A stretch of 64,000 nt of DNA from Faecalimicrobium dakarense. Lineage in GTDB: Bacteria > Bacillota > Clostridia > Peptostreptococcales > Peptostreptococcaceae. The position numbers were made by a program, and so were the translations under genes. The stretch is taken from the NCBI RefSeq assembly GCF_000499525.1, contig NZ_HG529365.1:1-64000 (forward strand), given 5' to 3'. The notes beneath the pieces are model-generated. The model was not told where the DNA came from. It saw nothing but the letters and a program-made list of their open reading frames with translations, and made no database searches. Each line of letters starts with the position of its first letter. The stretch's first letter is position 1. Shown here one piece after another: positions 38,501 to 46,095 of this stretch.

Positions 38501-38587
38501 ATCTAATATTGCATAACTTGTACTTGGTATAGCGCTGAAAAGCATCATTGCAGCTATTGCTGATGAAATAAACTTTCTGTGTTTCAT
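35555..38587 (-). CDS. Secreted GH85 endo-beta-N-acetylglucosaminidase
   Basis: Cuts between the two core GlcNAc residues of N-glycans, releasing the oligosaccharide from glycoprotein. The 1010-aa protein has a signal peptide (~1-26, ending STSYA) and the GH85 barrel with the catalytic Asn206/Glu208 pair in FDGWFINQET; Asn supports the oxazoline intermediate. Accessory domains follow: a beta-sandwich (~480-590), an Fn3-like domain (~600-690), a PKD-like domain (~695-775), and a discoidin/CBM32 domain (~790-925) likely to bind sugar. A helical C-terminus closes the protein. No LPxTG or membrane anchor is seen, so it is probably released or wall-associated. It is the only clearly exported hydrolase of the island. 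Confidence 0.93.
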   Translation of the reverse strand: MKHRKFISSAIAAMMLFSAIPSTSYAILDSDIEAQEKTGQPFSSYWYPNELLKWNPQTDKDAKFNVGTVPLQERTDGEKLKNSQSEDAKVISLAIANKTTSSTPSQGKDTFDGYNFSYWQYIDTLVAWGGSGGEGLILSPSADLIDSAHTNGVPVLGTVFFPPLEYGGRYEWMEEFLQKSKDGTFPMADKLVEVAKHYNFDGWFINQETGDRETVKPELAKLMKEFLAYLQKIKPDNMEIIWYDSMIDDGRVFWQNRLNDYNKDFLGTNKKSLSDGMFLNFWWTNEKYGAVDPDNTQNRIPYTVTGKELKESAKLAKQMKRSPYDLYAGVDVQANGYNTKIKWDYLFPEGQNANTSLGLYCPSWTYDSSKDFDEFLAKENRFWVNENGDPREKSEEDWKGISNYIVEKSPVTSLPFVTNFSMGNGKFFNVNGNQVSDDEWNHRGMMDVMPTYRWVIENKKNNLSADIDYTDSFYGGNSIALRGKLEKGGKSTIKLYASELDLTSNTEISLKYKSTNDKAKLKLELVIDGKKKTVNLDTKQSGNWSEAKASLGKFAGEELEEISLVVEGRSKSTKYKLNLGELSITDGNKGNEVSKISNLKVEDFKVIDNYYGNVRLTWDKGSSDISHYEIYIEDSKGNKELVGATPTNAFYVSNIERELTLDTQSTFTVKPVSKLNQTNPQHEAKVNVKWPKLETPKANFEVSSPIVAPGESITLTDKSLAENSVNWKIEGLHKNEELSGEEVTVKFDKPGVYSVTQIVSNPAGETINKKDDFIVVSNQAKGGLLNLALNKEAKANAQVNDGESAKFAFDGKLNSKWCAFGEKGNWIEVDLGKEMTIKELRMSHAEAGGEAKSLNTSEYTVEVSKDSKIWNQLKDIKGNTDAVSKDDLNYELARYVRIKINKSEQGSGGATRIYEIEVLGLDDNKIMVIDNKQSLYQLNEAIQKIEAEYKDLGIKDENFESILTKAKQIIDKVEVEKEEILKIEVELKTYFENLNKPKVVNEEVETVREN

Positions 38588-38622
38588 AGATTTCCTCCCC
38601 CATATTGATTATTTTATATATT

Positions 38623-38661
38623 AAAGCGAATTATATTTTCAATTTATATAATTCGCTTTTT
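38623..38661. terminator. Hairpin terminator between ROK kinase and GH85
   Basis: AAAGCGAATTATAT pairs perfectly with ATATAATTCGCTTT around a 9-base loop, with T residues following. It suggests GH85 has its own promoter or is expressed by read-through. Confidence 0.7.
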
Positions 38662-38708
38662 CTAACTTAAAACCAACAACATGCTTTTAATATATTTTAT
38701 ATGTGAGC

Positions 38709-39614
38709 CTAGCTATTTGAAGTTTCTATTTCATATTTATTAATGTAATTATATAAAGCCCCTATTTTACCAGAGTCATTTTGGAATTTACAAGTATCAA
38801 TTTTAACTGATTTTAGAATATCTTTATTTAAAAGTTCTAATTTTCTTTCTATATTTTCAATTAAATCATCTCTTACACTTAATCCTCCGCCAATTAAAAC
38901 CTTCTCTGGCGCAAAACTATAAACAATATTATAAATTCCTACTGCTAATGAGAAATAAAAATCTTCTATTAATTTTTGAACTTCTACATCCCCATTTTGC
39001 GCTAACTCAAAAACTTCCCTACCATCTAAGTCAGTGCCCTTAAGTCTATTGACTCTTGCTATTAAGTTATATGTTGAACCTAACCTACTAAAAGTTTTAT
39101 ACTCTAAGTTTTCTAATTCTGATATTCTGTGTTCTAATATATTTATCCCAAATTCTCCAGCCATACCTCTGTATCCCCTATATAGTTGGTTGTTTATAAA
39201 TACACCTCCACCAATTCCTGTTCCTATAGTTATACATACAAAGTTTTTATTATCTACTGCATTTCCCATATATTTTTCAGCCATTGCTACACAGTTAACA
39301 TCATTATCATAAGAACAATGAAGTCCTGTATGTTCTTTTATGTACTTGTTAAGATACATATCTTGAAGGTCTGTTACTTGTCCCATAAAATGAATATATC
39401 CATCATCATCAATACCACCAGGAACACTCATAGCTACACCTTCAATGTCATATCCAACTTTGTATTCATTTATTATATCTACAAGTATTTTTTGCGTTTT
39501 CCCTTGACCTTGATTAGGTGTTTTTAAAGAATTAGAAACTATCATATCACCTTCTTTATTCATTAAACTATATTTTATAGCTGTCCCTCCAATATCAAAA
39601 ACTATATAATACAT
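38709..39614 (-). CDS. ROK family sugar kinase without the zinc motif
   Basis: The 301-aa ROK protein has the N-terminal phosphate loop FDIGGTAIKYS, the catalytic-type Asp in YDNDVNCVAMAE (~100) and GTGIGGGVFIN. The usual zinc site GH-x(9-10)-CxCGxxGC is missing: GEFG is followed by Ile instead of His, and no cysteines follow. This is unlike the other ROK kinase of the island (57213-58148). It has no DNA-binding domain, so it is an enzyme rather than a repressor. It lies 31 bases after the GH1 gene, suggesting a joint substrate; a disaccharide or amino-sugar kinase is possible. Confidence 0.85.
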   Translation of the reverse strand: MYYIVFDIGGTAIKYSLMNKEGDMIVSNSLKTPNQGQGKTQKILVDIINEYKVGYDIEGVAMSVPGGIDDDGYIHFMGQVTDLQDMYLNKYIKEHTGLHCSYDNDVNCVAMAEKYMGNAVDNKNFVCITIGTGIGGGVFINNQLYRGYRGMAGEFGINILEHRISELENLEYKTFSRLGSTYNLIARVNRLKGTDLDGREVFELAQNGDVEVQKLIEDFYFSLAVGIYNIVYSFAPEKVLIGGGLSVRDDLIENIERKLELLNKDILKSVKIDTCKFQNDSGKIGALYNYINKYEIETSNS

Positions 39615-39645
39615 AATTCCCCCATGTTTTTATAAATTTTTAAAA

Positions 39646-41025
39646 TTAAAATCCATTATTTTCTATAACTTCTTTAAACCAATATGCACTCTTTTTAGGA
39701 GTTCTTTTAAAATTATTATTTAAATCAACTTCTATAAATCCATATCTATTTTTGTATGCATTTAGCCAAGACCAGTTATCCATAAATGTCCATAAATGAT
39801 ACCCTTTTAAATTACATCCTTCTTCAAGTGCTTTATGAGCCCATTTTAAATGTTCACTTATAAACTCTATACGATAATCATCTTCTATTTTTCCATCTAT
39901 CTTAAACTTTTCTTCACCTTCTACACCCATACCATTTTCAGATATAAAAAATGGTATATTTTTATAATTATCTCTAATATTTATAGCTAAGTCGTAAATA
40001 CCTTTTTCATATATCTCCCAACCTCTATGAGGATTTATTTTCTTCCCAGGCATATCATAAAAATCAAAGAATGATTCTGGTGTTAAAGGTTCTCCTTCTT
40101 CAATCTTACTTTCCTTAGTCTTTACTCTTCTTGGCTGATAGTAGTTTACTCCTAATAAATCTACTGTGTTATTTTTAATTGCATCTAAGTCTTCTACTGT
40201 AAATTCAGGCATTAAATTTTGTTCTTTTACAAATTCTATTAATTCCCCAGGAAATTCCCCTAAAATAGATGTGTCTAAGAATGACCTATTTAGTATTAAA
40301 TCAGCTATATTAGATGCTTTTAAGTCCTCATCACTATTACTTCTTGGGTATGATGGTGTTAAATTTATTATTATTCCTATTTCTCCACCTTGATTTAATT
40401 TCTTATATTCCATAATAGCTAATGAACTAGATAACATTATATGATATCCAACTTGTACTGCTCTTTTAAAATCAACTACACATGGATAATGGTAATGACC
40501 TAAATACCCACATTCAACTGGAACTATAGGTTCATTGTGAGTAAACCATTTTTTAACTCTATCTCCAAATAGCTCAAAACATTTTTTAGCAAAGTTTTGA
40601 TAACAAGTTACAACCTCACGATTTTCCCATCCACCTATGTTTTGTAGATACATAGGCATATCAAAATGGAATAAATTTATAAATGGTTCTACATTATGTT
40701 CTATCATTGTATTTATTACATCATTATAAAACTTAACTGCATCATCATTTACACTTTGGTCTTCATTTATAAGCCTAGACCAACTTATAGAAAATCTAAA
40801 TGAGTTATGTGAAAAATCTTTCATTAGCTTTATATCATCTTTATATTTATAATAAAAATTACTAGTATTATAAGGACCTATATTATTATGAAATTTTTCT
40901 GGTTCTATCTCATACCAGTAGTCCCATATATTTTGTTCTTTCCCGTCAATATTATATGCTCCTTCCATTTGTGTTGCTGATGATGCACTTCCCCACCAAA
41001 AATCCTTTGGAAATTTATAATTCAT
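39646..41025 (-). CDS. GH1 beta-glycosidase
   Basis: A 459-aa cytoplasmic family 1 (beta/alpha)8 glycosidase. The acid/base Glu165 lies in FTHNEP and the nucleophile Glu363 in FISENG; the N-terminal FWWGSASSATQMEGA is the family signature. At the -1 subsite, where beta-glucosidases have Glu-Trp, it has Ser419-Trp. Ser there is typical of 6-phospho-glycosidases, but the companion Lys is Asn426 while Tyr428 is kept. The specificity is therefore uncertain. In an N-glycan island it could split Man-beta-1,4-GlcNAc, possibly phosphorylated. No other beta-mannosidase or mannoside phosphorylase is present. Confidence 0.92.
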   Translation of the reverse strand: MNYKFPKDFWWGSASSATQMEGAYNIDGKEQNIWDYWYEIEPEKFHNNIGPYNTSNFYYKYKDDIKLMKDFSHNSFRFSISWSRLINEDQSVNDDAVKFYNDVINTMIEHNVEPFINLFHFDMPMYLQNIGGWENREVVTCYQNFAKKCFELFGDRVKKWFTHNEPIVPVECGYLGHYHYPCVVDFKRAVQVGYHIMLSSSLAIMEYKKLNQGGEIGIIINLTPSYPRSNSDEDLKASNIADLILNRSFLDTSILGEFPGELIEFVKEQNLMPEFTVEDLDAIKNNTVDLLGVNYYQPRRVKTKESKIEEGEPLTPESFFDFYDMPGKKINPHRGWEIYEKGIYDLAINIRDNYKNIPFFISENGMGVEGEEKFKIDGKIEDDYRIEFISEHLKWAHKALEEGCNLKGYHLWTFMDNWSWLNAYKNRYGFIEVDLNNNFKRTPKKSAYWFKEVIENNGF

Positions 41026-41077
41026 GTTAATTCCTCCATTAAATTCGCTTCATTAAATTAATCGATTTATATTATTA

Positions 41078-41118
41078 GAAAAGCTATATAACTATACCTA
41101 TAGCTATATAGCTTTTTA
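41078..41118 (-). terminator. Terminator after the GH125 gene
   Basis: AAAAGCTATATA pairs with TATATAGCTTTT around a 14-base loop and is followed by T/A-rich sequence. Confidence 0.6.
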
Positions 41119-41124
41119 TAAATT

Positions 41125-42399
41125 TTATTTTTTAACTTTTATTCCACAGTAATCTAAAACCAATTCACAGAACATCATATTTGCCCAAGAAAACCAATCT
41201 CTAGTGAATTTACTTGGATCATCTGGATGGAACCCTTCATGCATTAAATATGTTCCTGCATCTGTATTTTTCATAATTTCTAGTAGTTCTCTCTTTTTAT
41301 CCATGTCATTAGTTGTTAAACCTTGCATAGCAAGTGATATATGCCATATATAACCTTCCGGAGTGTGAGGACTTCCTACACCTGATGCATACTTACCTAT
41401 ATGGAACTCTGGATTTTCTGTACTTAGTATGAAGTTTCTAGTATTAACATATTTTTCATCATCTAAGTCTGCATATCCTAAGTATGGTATAGCTAATAAA
41501 CTTGGAAGATTTGCATCATCCATTAAGTTGTAATTACCTAATCCATCTACTTCATATGCATATATTTCTCCGCATCTTGGATGATTATATAGCGCATGCT
41601 TTTGTATTCCTTCATTTATTTCATCACTTAATTCTCTTGCACATTTAGATAGTTCATTATCATTTAATATTTCTTTAGATATTTCATCGATATAATTTAA
41701 TACTACTACTGCAAACATATTAGATGGTACTAAGTAGCTATATTGGCAAGCATCATCACTTGGTCTAAATCCACACCAAGTCATTCCTGTTTCTTTATGC
41801 ATTGTTCCTTTACCACTTCTTGCTAATGTGTCTAATTGACGGCAATCAAGTCTTTCAAATATATATGGAGAGTTTTCTTCATGATTTTGTTCTACTTTCC
41901 ATAAATCAATTATCGTACGTGCTGCCTTTTTAAAAGTTTCATTAAATTGAGTTGTTCTTCCTGTATTTTTATATAATAAGTAACTTAATTGTATTGGGAA
42001 ACATAGAGAATCTATCTCATATTTTCTTTCCCATATTTCAGGCTTCATATCAGTTAGATCACTTTGATGTCCCATACCATTTGCTTCTTCATTAAATGCA
42101 TTTGCATACGGATCAACTAATATATATCTAAATTGTCTTTCAACTAACCCTTCTATCATATCCGCGATTTCTTTATCTTCATTAGCTAAAACTAAGTAAG
42201 GTCTAACTTGGCACACAGAATCTCTTAACCACATAGCTGGTATATCCCCTGTTAATACATATGTAGTACCGTCATTCATTCTTTTAACAGTTGTATTTAT
42301 AGTATTTAAAAAACATTTTTCAAACATTTCTCCTAGTTTTGCATCATCTTTTAACTTATCTTTTACTTCCTGTACTAATACATTTATTGAGTTATACAT
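41125..42399 (-). CDS. GH125 exo-alpha-1,6-mannosidase
   Basis: An inverting alpha-mannosidase of the (alpha/alpha)6-barrel family 125, which removes alpha-1,6-linked mannose from N-glycan cores. The 424-aa sequence shows GDIPAMWLRDSVCQVRPYL (~51-69), SLCFPIQLSYLLY, GMTWCGFRPSDDACQYSYLVP and SPHTPEGYIWHISLAMQGLTT, as in the Clostridium perfringens and pneumococcal enzymes. There is no signal peptide. It lies downstream of the transporter genes, separated from the binding protein by a hairpin. Confidence 0.92.
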   Translation of the reverse strand: MYNSINVLVQEVKDKLKDDAKLGEMFEKCFLNTINTTVKRMNDGTTYVLTGDIPAMWLRDSVCQVRPYLVLANEDKEIADMIEGLVERQFRYILVDPYANAFNEEANGMGHQSDLTDMKPEIWERKYEIDSLCFPIQLSYLLYKNTGRTTQFNETFKKAARTIIDLWKVEQNHEENSPYIFERLDCRQLDTLARSGKGTMHKETGMTWCGFRPSDDACQYSYLVPSNMFAVVVLNYIDEISKEILNDNELSKCARELSDEINEGIQKHALYNHPRCGEIYAYEVDGLGNYNLMDDANLPSLLAIPYLGYADLDDEKYVNTRNFILSTENPEFHIGKYASGVGSPHTPEGYIWHISLAMQGLTTNDMDKKRELLEIMKNTDAGTYLMHEGFHPDDPSKFTRDWFSWANMMFCELVLDYCGIKVKK

Positions 42400-42415
42400 T
42401 TTGTCCCCCTATATT

Positions 42416-42455
42416 AATCAAGGTATTCTACTACTATTTAGTAGAAGAATACCTT
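42416..42455 (-). repeat. Intercistronic hairpin between binding protein and GH125 genes
   Basis: AAGGTATTCT(A)CTAC and GTAG(A)AGAATACCTT form a long stem without a following T-tract on the minus strand. This fits an mRNA-protecting stem that keeps binding-protein message abundant rather than a terminator. Confidence 0.5.
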
Positions 42456-42491
42456 GATATATAAATTTAATGTTATTTTATTAGTTGTTTA

Positions 42492-43955
42492 TTATTTTTT
42501 TTGATCTGCCATCCACTTGTCGTATTGTTCTTGTATACTAGCCATAACTTTATCAAGACCTGCAGATTTTAACTTCTTATTTAATTCTCCTAAGTATTTA
42601 TCTGTATCTACAGACCCTGTATATAATGGAGCTTTGAATTCTTGAACTATATTAGATATAGTTGCTAACTCTGTACTTATATCAGTTGTATCTACATAGA
42701 ATCCTAATGTTGGAGATGCTACTGCTTTTTCATTGAACTTTTCATATTGTTCTATTCTATCTTTAGGGTCAGTATCAAAGTTTTTAGTTAAGAATACATT
42801 TCCTAAAGCCCAAGAAGGCATATTATAAGCTTTAGCTTCTTCAGTTTTAGTTATAGTTTTATCTTCATTAGTCTTATAGTGAACATCTTCTATACCTCTG
42901 TCTATTAAGTTTCTTAAGTACTCATCTGTATTTAATAAGTTTAAGAATTTCATAGCCTCTTCTGGATGTTTAGATGCTGCTGATATTGACATTATAGAAC
43001 CTGTAACAGAGTTATTTATAGTTAAAGGATCATGCATTTCACTATACGCTATTGGATATCCTGCATTTGAAGACCACATTTCTCCTGCACCCGGTGCATA
43101 TTGTTCTTTTCTAACAAACCAGTTTTGAACACTCATTTCATGTGGATCTGTATCTGTTGAAGCTTGCGGATGAACAAATCCTTTTTGATAGAATCTTCTT
43201 AAAGTATTTAAAGTCTTTTTAACATCTTCTTGTTCATATATATTTACAACCTTAGTTGTATCACCTTCTAAAGCTATACCAAATGGTAAGTTTTCACCTA
43301 ATAATAAGTCATATGGCATATATGGTACAAAAGTTGCTCCTGCTGACATAGGCATTTTTAAATCTGGCTTTTTAGCTTTAACTACTTCTAAAACTTTTTC
43401 TAAATCTTCTAATGTTTTAACATTAGTCATATCTACACCAAGCTCTTTAGCCATGTCTGCATTGTAAGCCCAAACCATTTGTTGACCAACTTCTTTATTA
43501 GCTGGTACTCCGTATAATTTCCCATTTATAGAAGCTCCCTCTAAGAATAAAGGATTTATAGCTTCTTTTAATTCTTTTCCATGCTTTTCTAATAAATCAC
43601 TTATTTCTAAGTAAGCTCCTTTTTGTGCATTTAATGCATAGTCACTTGCAAATGCTATATCAAATGGTTCTCCTGAAGATGTTATAACTTGCATCTTTTG
43701 ACCGTAATCTCCCCAGTCGACCATTCTTAAATCTAATGTAACACCTATTTTTTCTGCTGTATACTTATTAACTTCTTCCATAACCTTAGCTTGGTCCGGC
43801 TGTGGAGTTCCTATCATATACCACACTAATTCAACATTGTCGCCATTACCTTTTTGAGCATCACCTGAATCTTTAGTACTTGAACACCCTGTAAGTATCG
43901 CTGATGATGCTATTGTTACTGCTAAAAATAAACTAGATATTTTTTTGAATTTCAT
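42492..43955 (-). CDS. ABC transporter glycan-binding lipoprotein (LplA/NgtS-like)
   Basis: The 487-aa family 1 solute-binding lipoprotein has a lipobox ILTGC (Cys ~23 of the preprotein). The mature protein has the extracellular-binding fold and a C-terminal DUF3502-like region ending KWMADQKK. Length and architecture match LplA-type proteins and pneumococcal NgtS, which binds free N-glycans. The ATG at 43955 is chosen since GGGGG lies 10 bases before it; an in-frame GTG further up overlaps that site. Two permease genes precede it. Man-rich oligosaccharides released by GH85 are the likely ligand (inference). Confidence 0.9.
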   Translation of the reverse strand: MKFKKISSLFLAVTIASSAILTGCSSTKDSGDAQKGNGDNVELVWYMIGTPQPDQAKVMEEVNKYTAEKIGVTLDLRMVDWGDYGQKMQVITSSGEPFDIAFASDYALNAQKGAYLEISDLLEKHGKELKEAINPLFLEGASINGKLYGVPANKEVGQQMVWAYNADMAKELGVDMTNVKTLEDLEKVLEVVKAKKPDLKMPMSAGATFVPYMPYDLLLGENLPFGIALEGDTTKVVNIYEQEDVKKTLNTLRRFYQKGFVHPQASTDTDPHEMSVQNWFVRKEQYAPGAGEMWSSNAGYPIAYSEMHDPLTINNSVTGSIMSISAASKHPEEAMKFLNLLNTDEYLRNLIDRGIEDVHYKTNEDKTITKTEEAKAYNMPSWALGNVFLTKNFDTDPKDRIEQYEKFNEKAVASPTLGFYVDTTDISTELATISNIVQEFKAPLYTGSVDTDKYLGELNKKLKSAGLDKVMASIQEQYDKWMADQKK

Positions 43956-43997
43956 AATAAAATCCCCCACTTATTATTTTTTATAATGTATATTTTA

Positions 43998-44948
43998 TTA
44001 CTCTTTTACCCCACCTATCGTTAACCCGCTTACAAAGTATTTTTGGAAGAACGGATATGTACACGCTATAGGTAATGTTGATATTACTACCATTGCCATT
44101 CTAACAGATTCTTGAGGTAATGTTGACATAACTTGACCACTCAACATAGCATTTTGTCTTATGAATTCCATATTTTTTTCAATCTTCATAAGCATGTGTT
44201 GTAGCGGAACTAATTCTTGATAATCAACATATAACATGGCGTTAAACCAGTCATTCCAATATGCTAATGTACTAAATAATGCTATTGTTGCTATACCTGG
44301 CAGAGCTAGTGGTATAACCATCTTTATAAATATCTTAAATTCACTTGCACCATCTATTCTAGCTGACTCTATTATTGACTCTGGAACAGACTTTTGGAAG
44401 AATGTTCTCATTACAATTATGTTAAATGAGTTAAATGCTAGTGGTAGTATTAAAGCCCATATAGTATTTTTAAGGCCTAATACTTGAGTCATAACTATGT
44501 ACGAGGGAACCATACCTCCTCCAAATAACATAGTAAAGAATACTAAAAACATAAACTGTTTTCTAAATGCAAAGTTTGGTCTAGATATTGCGTATGCATA
44601 TGTAGATACCATACTTACATTTATTATAGTTCCTAATACTGTTACAATTATTGTTACTATATAAGATTGAGCTAATTGCCCACCTGATTCAATTAAATAT
44701 TTGTAAGCATCTAAACTCCACTCTTTCGGGAATATAGAATACCCATTTTGTATTAACGATTGTTCTGATGTTAAAGATATTATAATAACAAATACAAATG
44801 GGAATATACATGCTATTGAGAATATCGCTAATATTATATTTGTTATTATGTTTGTTATACCTGTAAACCCTTCATTATAAGCTTTTTTCTTTTTCTTAGA
44901 AGAGTGTACTGGCTTTTTTGCATCTTTTTTAATTGCTTGTGAATCCAT
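43998..44948 (-). CDS. ABC transporter permease, YtcP type
   Basis: A CUT1-family inner-membrane permease of 316 aa with six predicted helices after a basic N-terminus, and the EAA loop that contacts the ATPase (ESARIDGASEFKIFIKMVIPLALPG). It pairs with the LplB-like permease just upstream and the binding protein just downstream. No ATPase gene is present nearby, so a shared MsmK-type ATPase elsewhere is expected. Confidence 0.92.
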   Translation of the reverse strand: MDSQAIKKDAKKPVHSSKKKKKAYNEGFTGITNIITNIILAIFSIACIFPFVFVIIISLTSEQSLIQNGYSIFPKEWSLDAYKYLIESGGQLAQSYIVTIIVTVLGTIINVSMVSTYAYAISRPNFAFRKQFMFLVFFTMLFGGGMVPSYIVMTQVLGLKNTIWALILPLAFNSFNIIVMRTFFQKSVPESIIESARIDGASEFKIFIKMVIPLALPGIATIALFSTLAYWNDWFNAMLYVDYQELVPLQHMLMKIEKNMEFIRQNAMLSGQVMSTLPQESVRMAMVVISTLPIACTYPFFQKYFVSGLTIGGVKE

Positions 44949-44986
44949 AATTTATCGGCAAATAAATGCCTGTCCCCCCTTCTATT

Positions 44987-45925
44987 TTAGAATAAACCAT
45001 ATTCAGGATCTATTTTCTTAACTGCAAAGTTTGTAGCCATTATCAATATAAATCCTACTATAGCTTGATATAAACCTGCTGCTGTACTCATTCCTATGTT
45101 ACCCATATTCATAAGACCTTTATAAATATATGTATCTATAACATCTGTTACAGGATATAAAACAGCTGAGTTTCTTGGTACTTGGTAGAATAATCCAAAG
45201 TCTGATCTGAATATTCCTCCGATTGCCATTATTGTAAGTATTATCATTAAAGGCACAATTAAAGGTATAGTTATATTTTTTATTTGTTGCCACTTACTAG
45301 CTCCATCTATTGTAGCTGCTTCGTAATAAGTTTTATCAATACCTACTATTGCTGCTAGATAAACTATACTTCCATATCCAACACCTTTCCATATATTCAT
45401 AAATACCAGTATTCCCGGCCAATGCTTCGGTTCACTATACCAAGATACAGGATCTACTCCGAATGCACCTAATACTGAATTAAGCATCCCTTTATCAAAG
45501 CTTAAGAAACTAAATACAAAGTAACTTACTATAACCCACGATAAGAAGTGAGGGAATAACATACTAGTTTGATATATTTTCCCCAATTTTTTATTCGATA
45601 TTTCGCTAAGTGCTATAGCTACAAACACTGCAAATATTAATCCTAATATTATAAATACTAAATTGTATAAAACAGTATTTCTAGTTATTCTAAATGCATC
45701 CCCACTACTAAATAAGAATTCAAAGTTATCAAACCCTACCCATTTACTATTAACTAAACTGTCTATAAATCCACCCGAACTTATTTTAAAGTCTTTAAAT
45801 GCTAATACTGTACCAAACATTGGTAAGTATGAGAATATTAATAACCATATAGTTCCTGGTAAAACCATCAATAACCATGATTTGTTTTTCCATAATTTCT
45901 TTAGAAATTTTTTCACTATATCCAC
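44987..45925 (-). CDS. ABC transporter permease, LplB type
   Basis: The partner permease has 312 aa, six helices, and the EAA loop EAATIDGASKWQQIKNITIPLIVP. The N-terminus KSWLLMVLPGTIWLLIFSYLPMFG is characteristic of LplB-type oligosaccharide permeases. It is the first gene of the transporter operon, which begins after the response-regulator terminator. Confidence 0.92.
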   Translation of the reverse strand: MDIVKKFLKKLWKNKSWLLMVLPGTIWLLIFSYLPMFGTVLAFKDFKISSGGFIDSLVNSKWVGFDNFEFLFSSGDAFRITRNTVLYNLVFIILGLIFAVFVAIALSEISNKKLGKIYQTSMLFPHFLSWVIVSYFVFSFLSFDKGMLNSVLGAFGVDPVSWYSEPKHWPGILVFMNIWKGVGYGSIVYLAAIVGIDKTYYEAATIDGASKWQQIKNITIPLIVPLMIILTIMAIGGIFRSDFGLFYQVPRNSAVLYPVTDVIDTYIYKGLMNMGNIGMSTAAGLYQAIVGFILIMATNFAVKKIDPEYGLF

Positions 45926-46007
45926 CCCTCTCTTTACTTATATTTTACCATCAGGCAAATGTTTTCTAAAGTTTACAATTATTAGATTAGCTACACAAAT
46001 CTTACTA

Positions 46008-46025
46008 AGTATACGTTTTCCAGAA
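46008..46025 (-). promoter_or_regulatory. Weak catabolite-responsive (cre-like) site before the transporter operon
   Basis: GGAAAACGTATACT on the minus strand matches 11 of 14 positions of the CcpA consensus TGWAANCGNTNWCA. It lies ~90 bases before the first permease. Such matches occur by chance in A+T-rich DNA. Confidence 0.25.
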
Positions 46026-46046
46026 CTATTTTTTATAAAACACATA

Positions 46047-46083
46047 AAAAAGGTTGGCAATAACTTATCACCAACCTTTTTTA
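46047..46083 (-). terminator. Terminator after the two-component genes
   Basis: AAAAAAGGTTGG pairs with CCAACCTTTTTT around a 13-base loop. It separates regulator from transporter transcripts. Confidence 0.85.
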
Positions 46084-46095
46084 GTTAATTTACAA

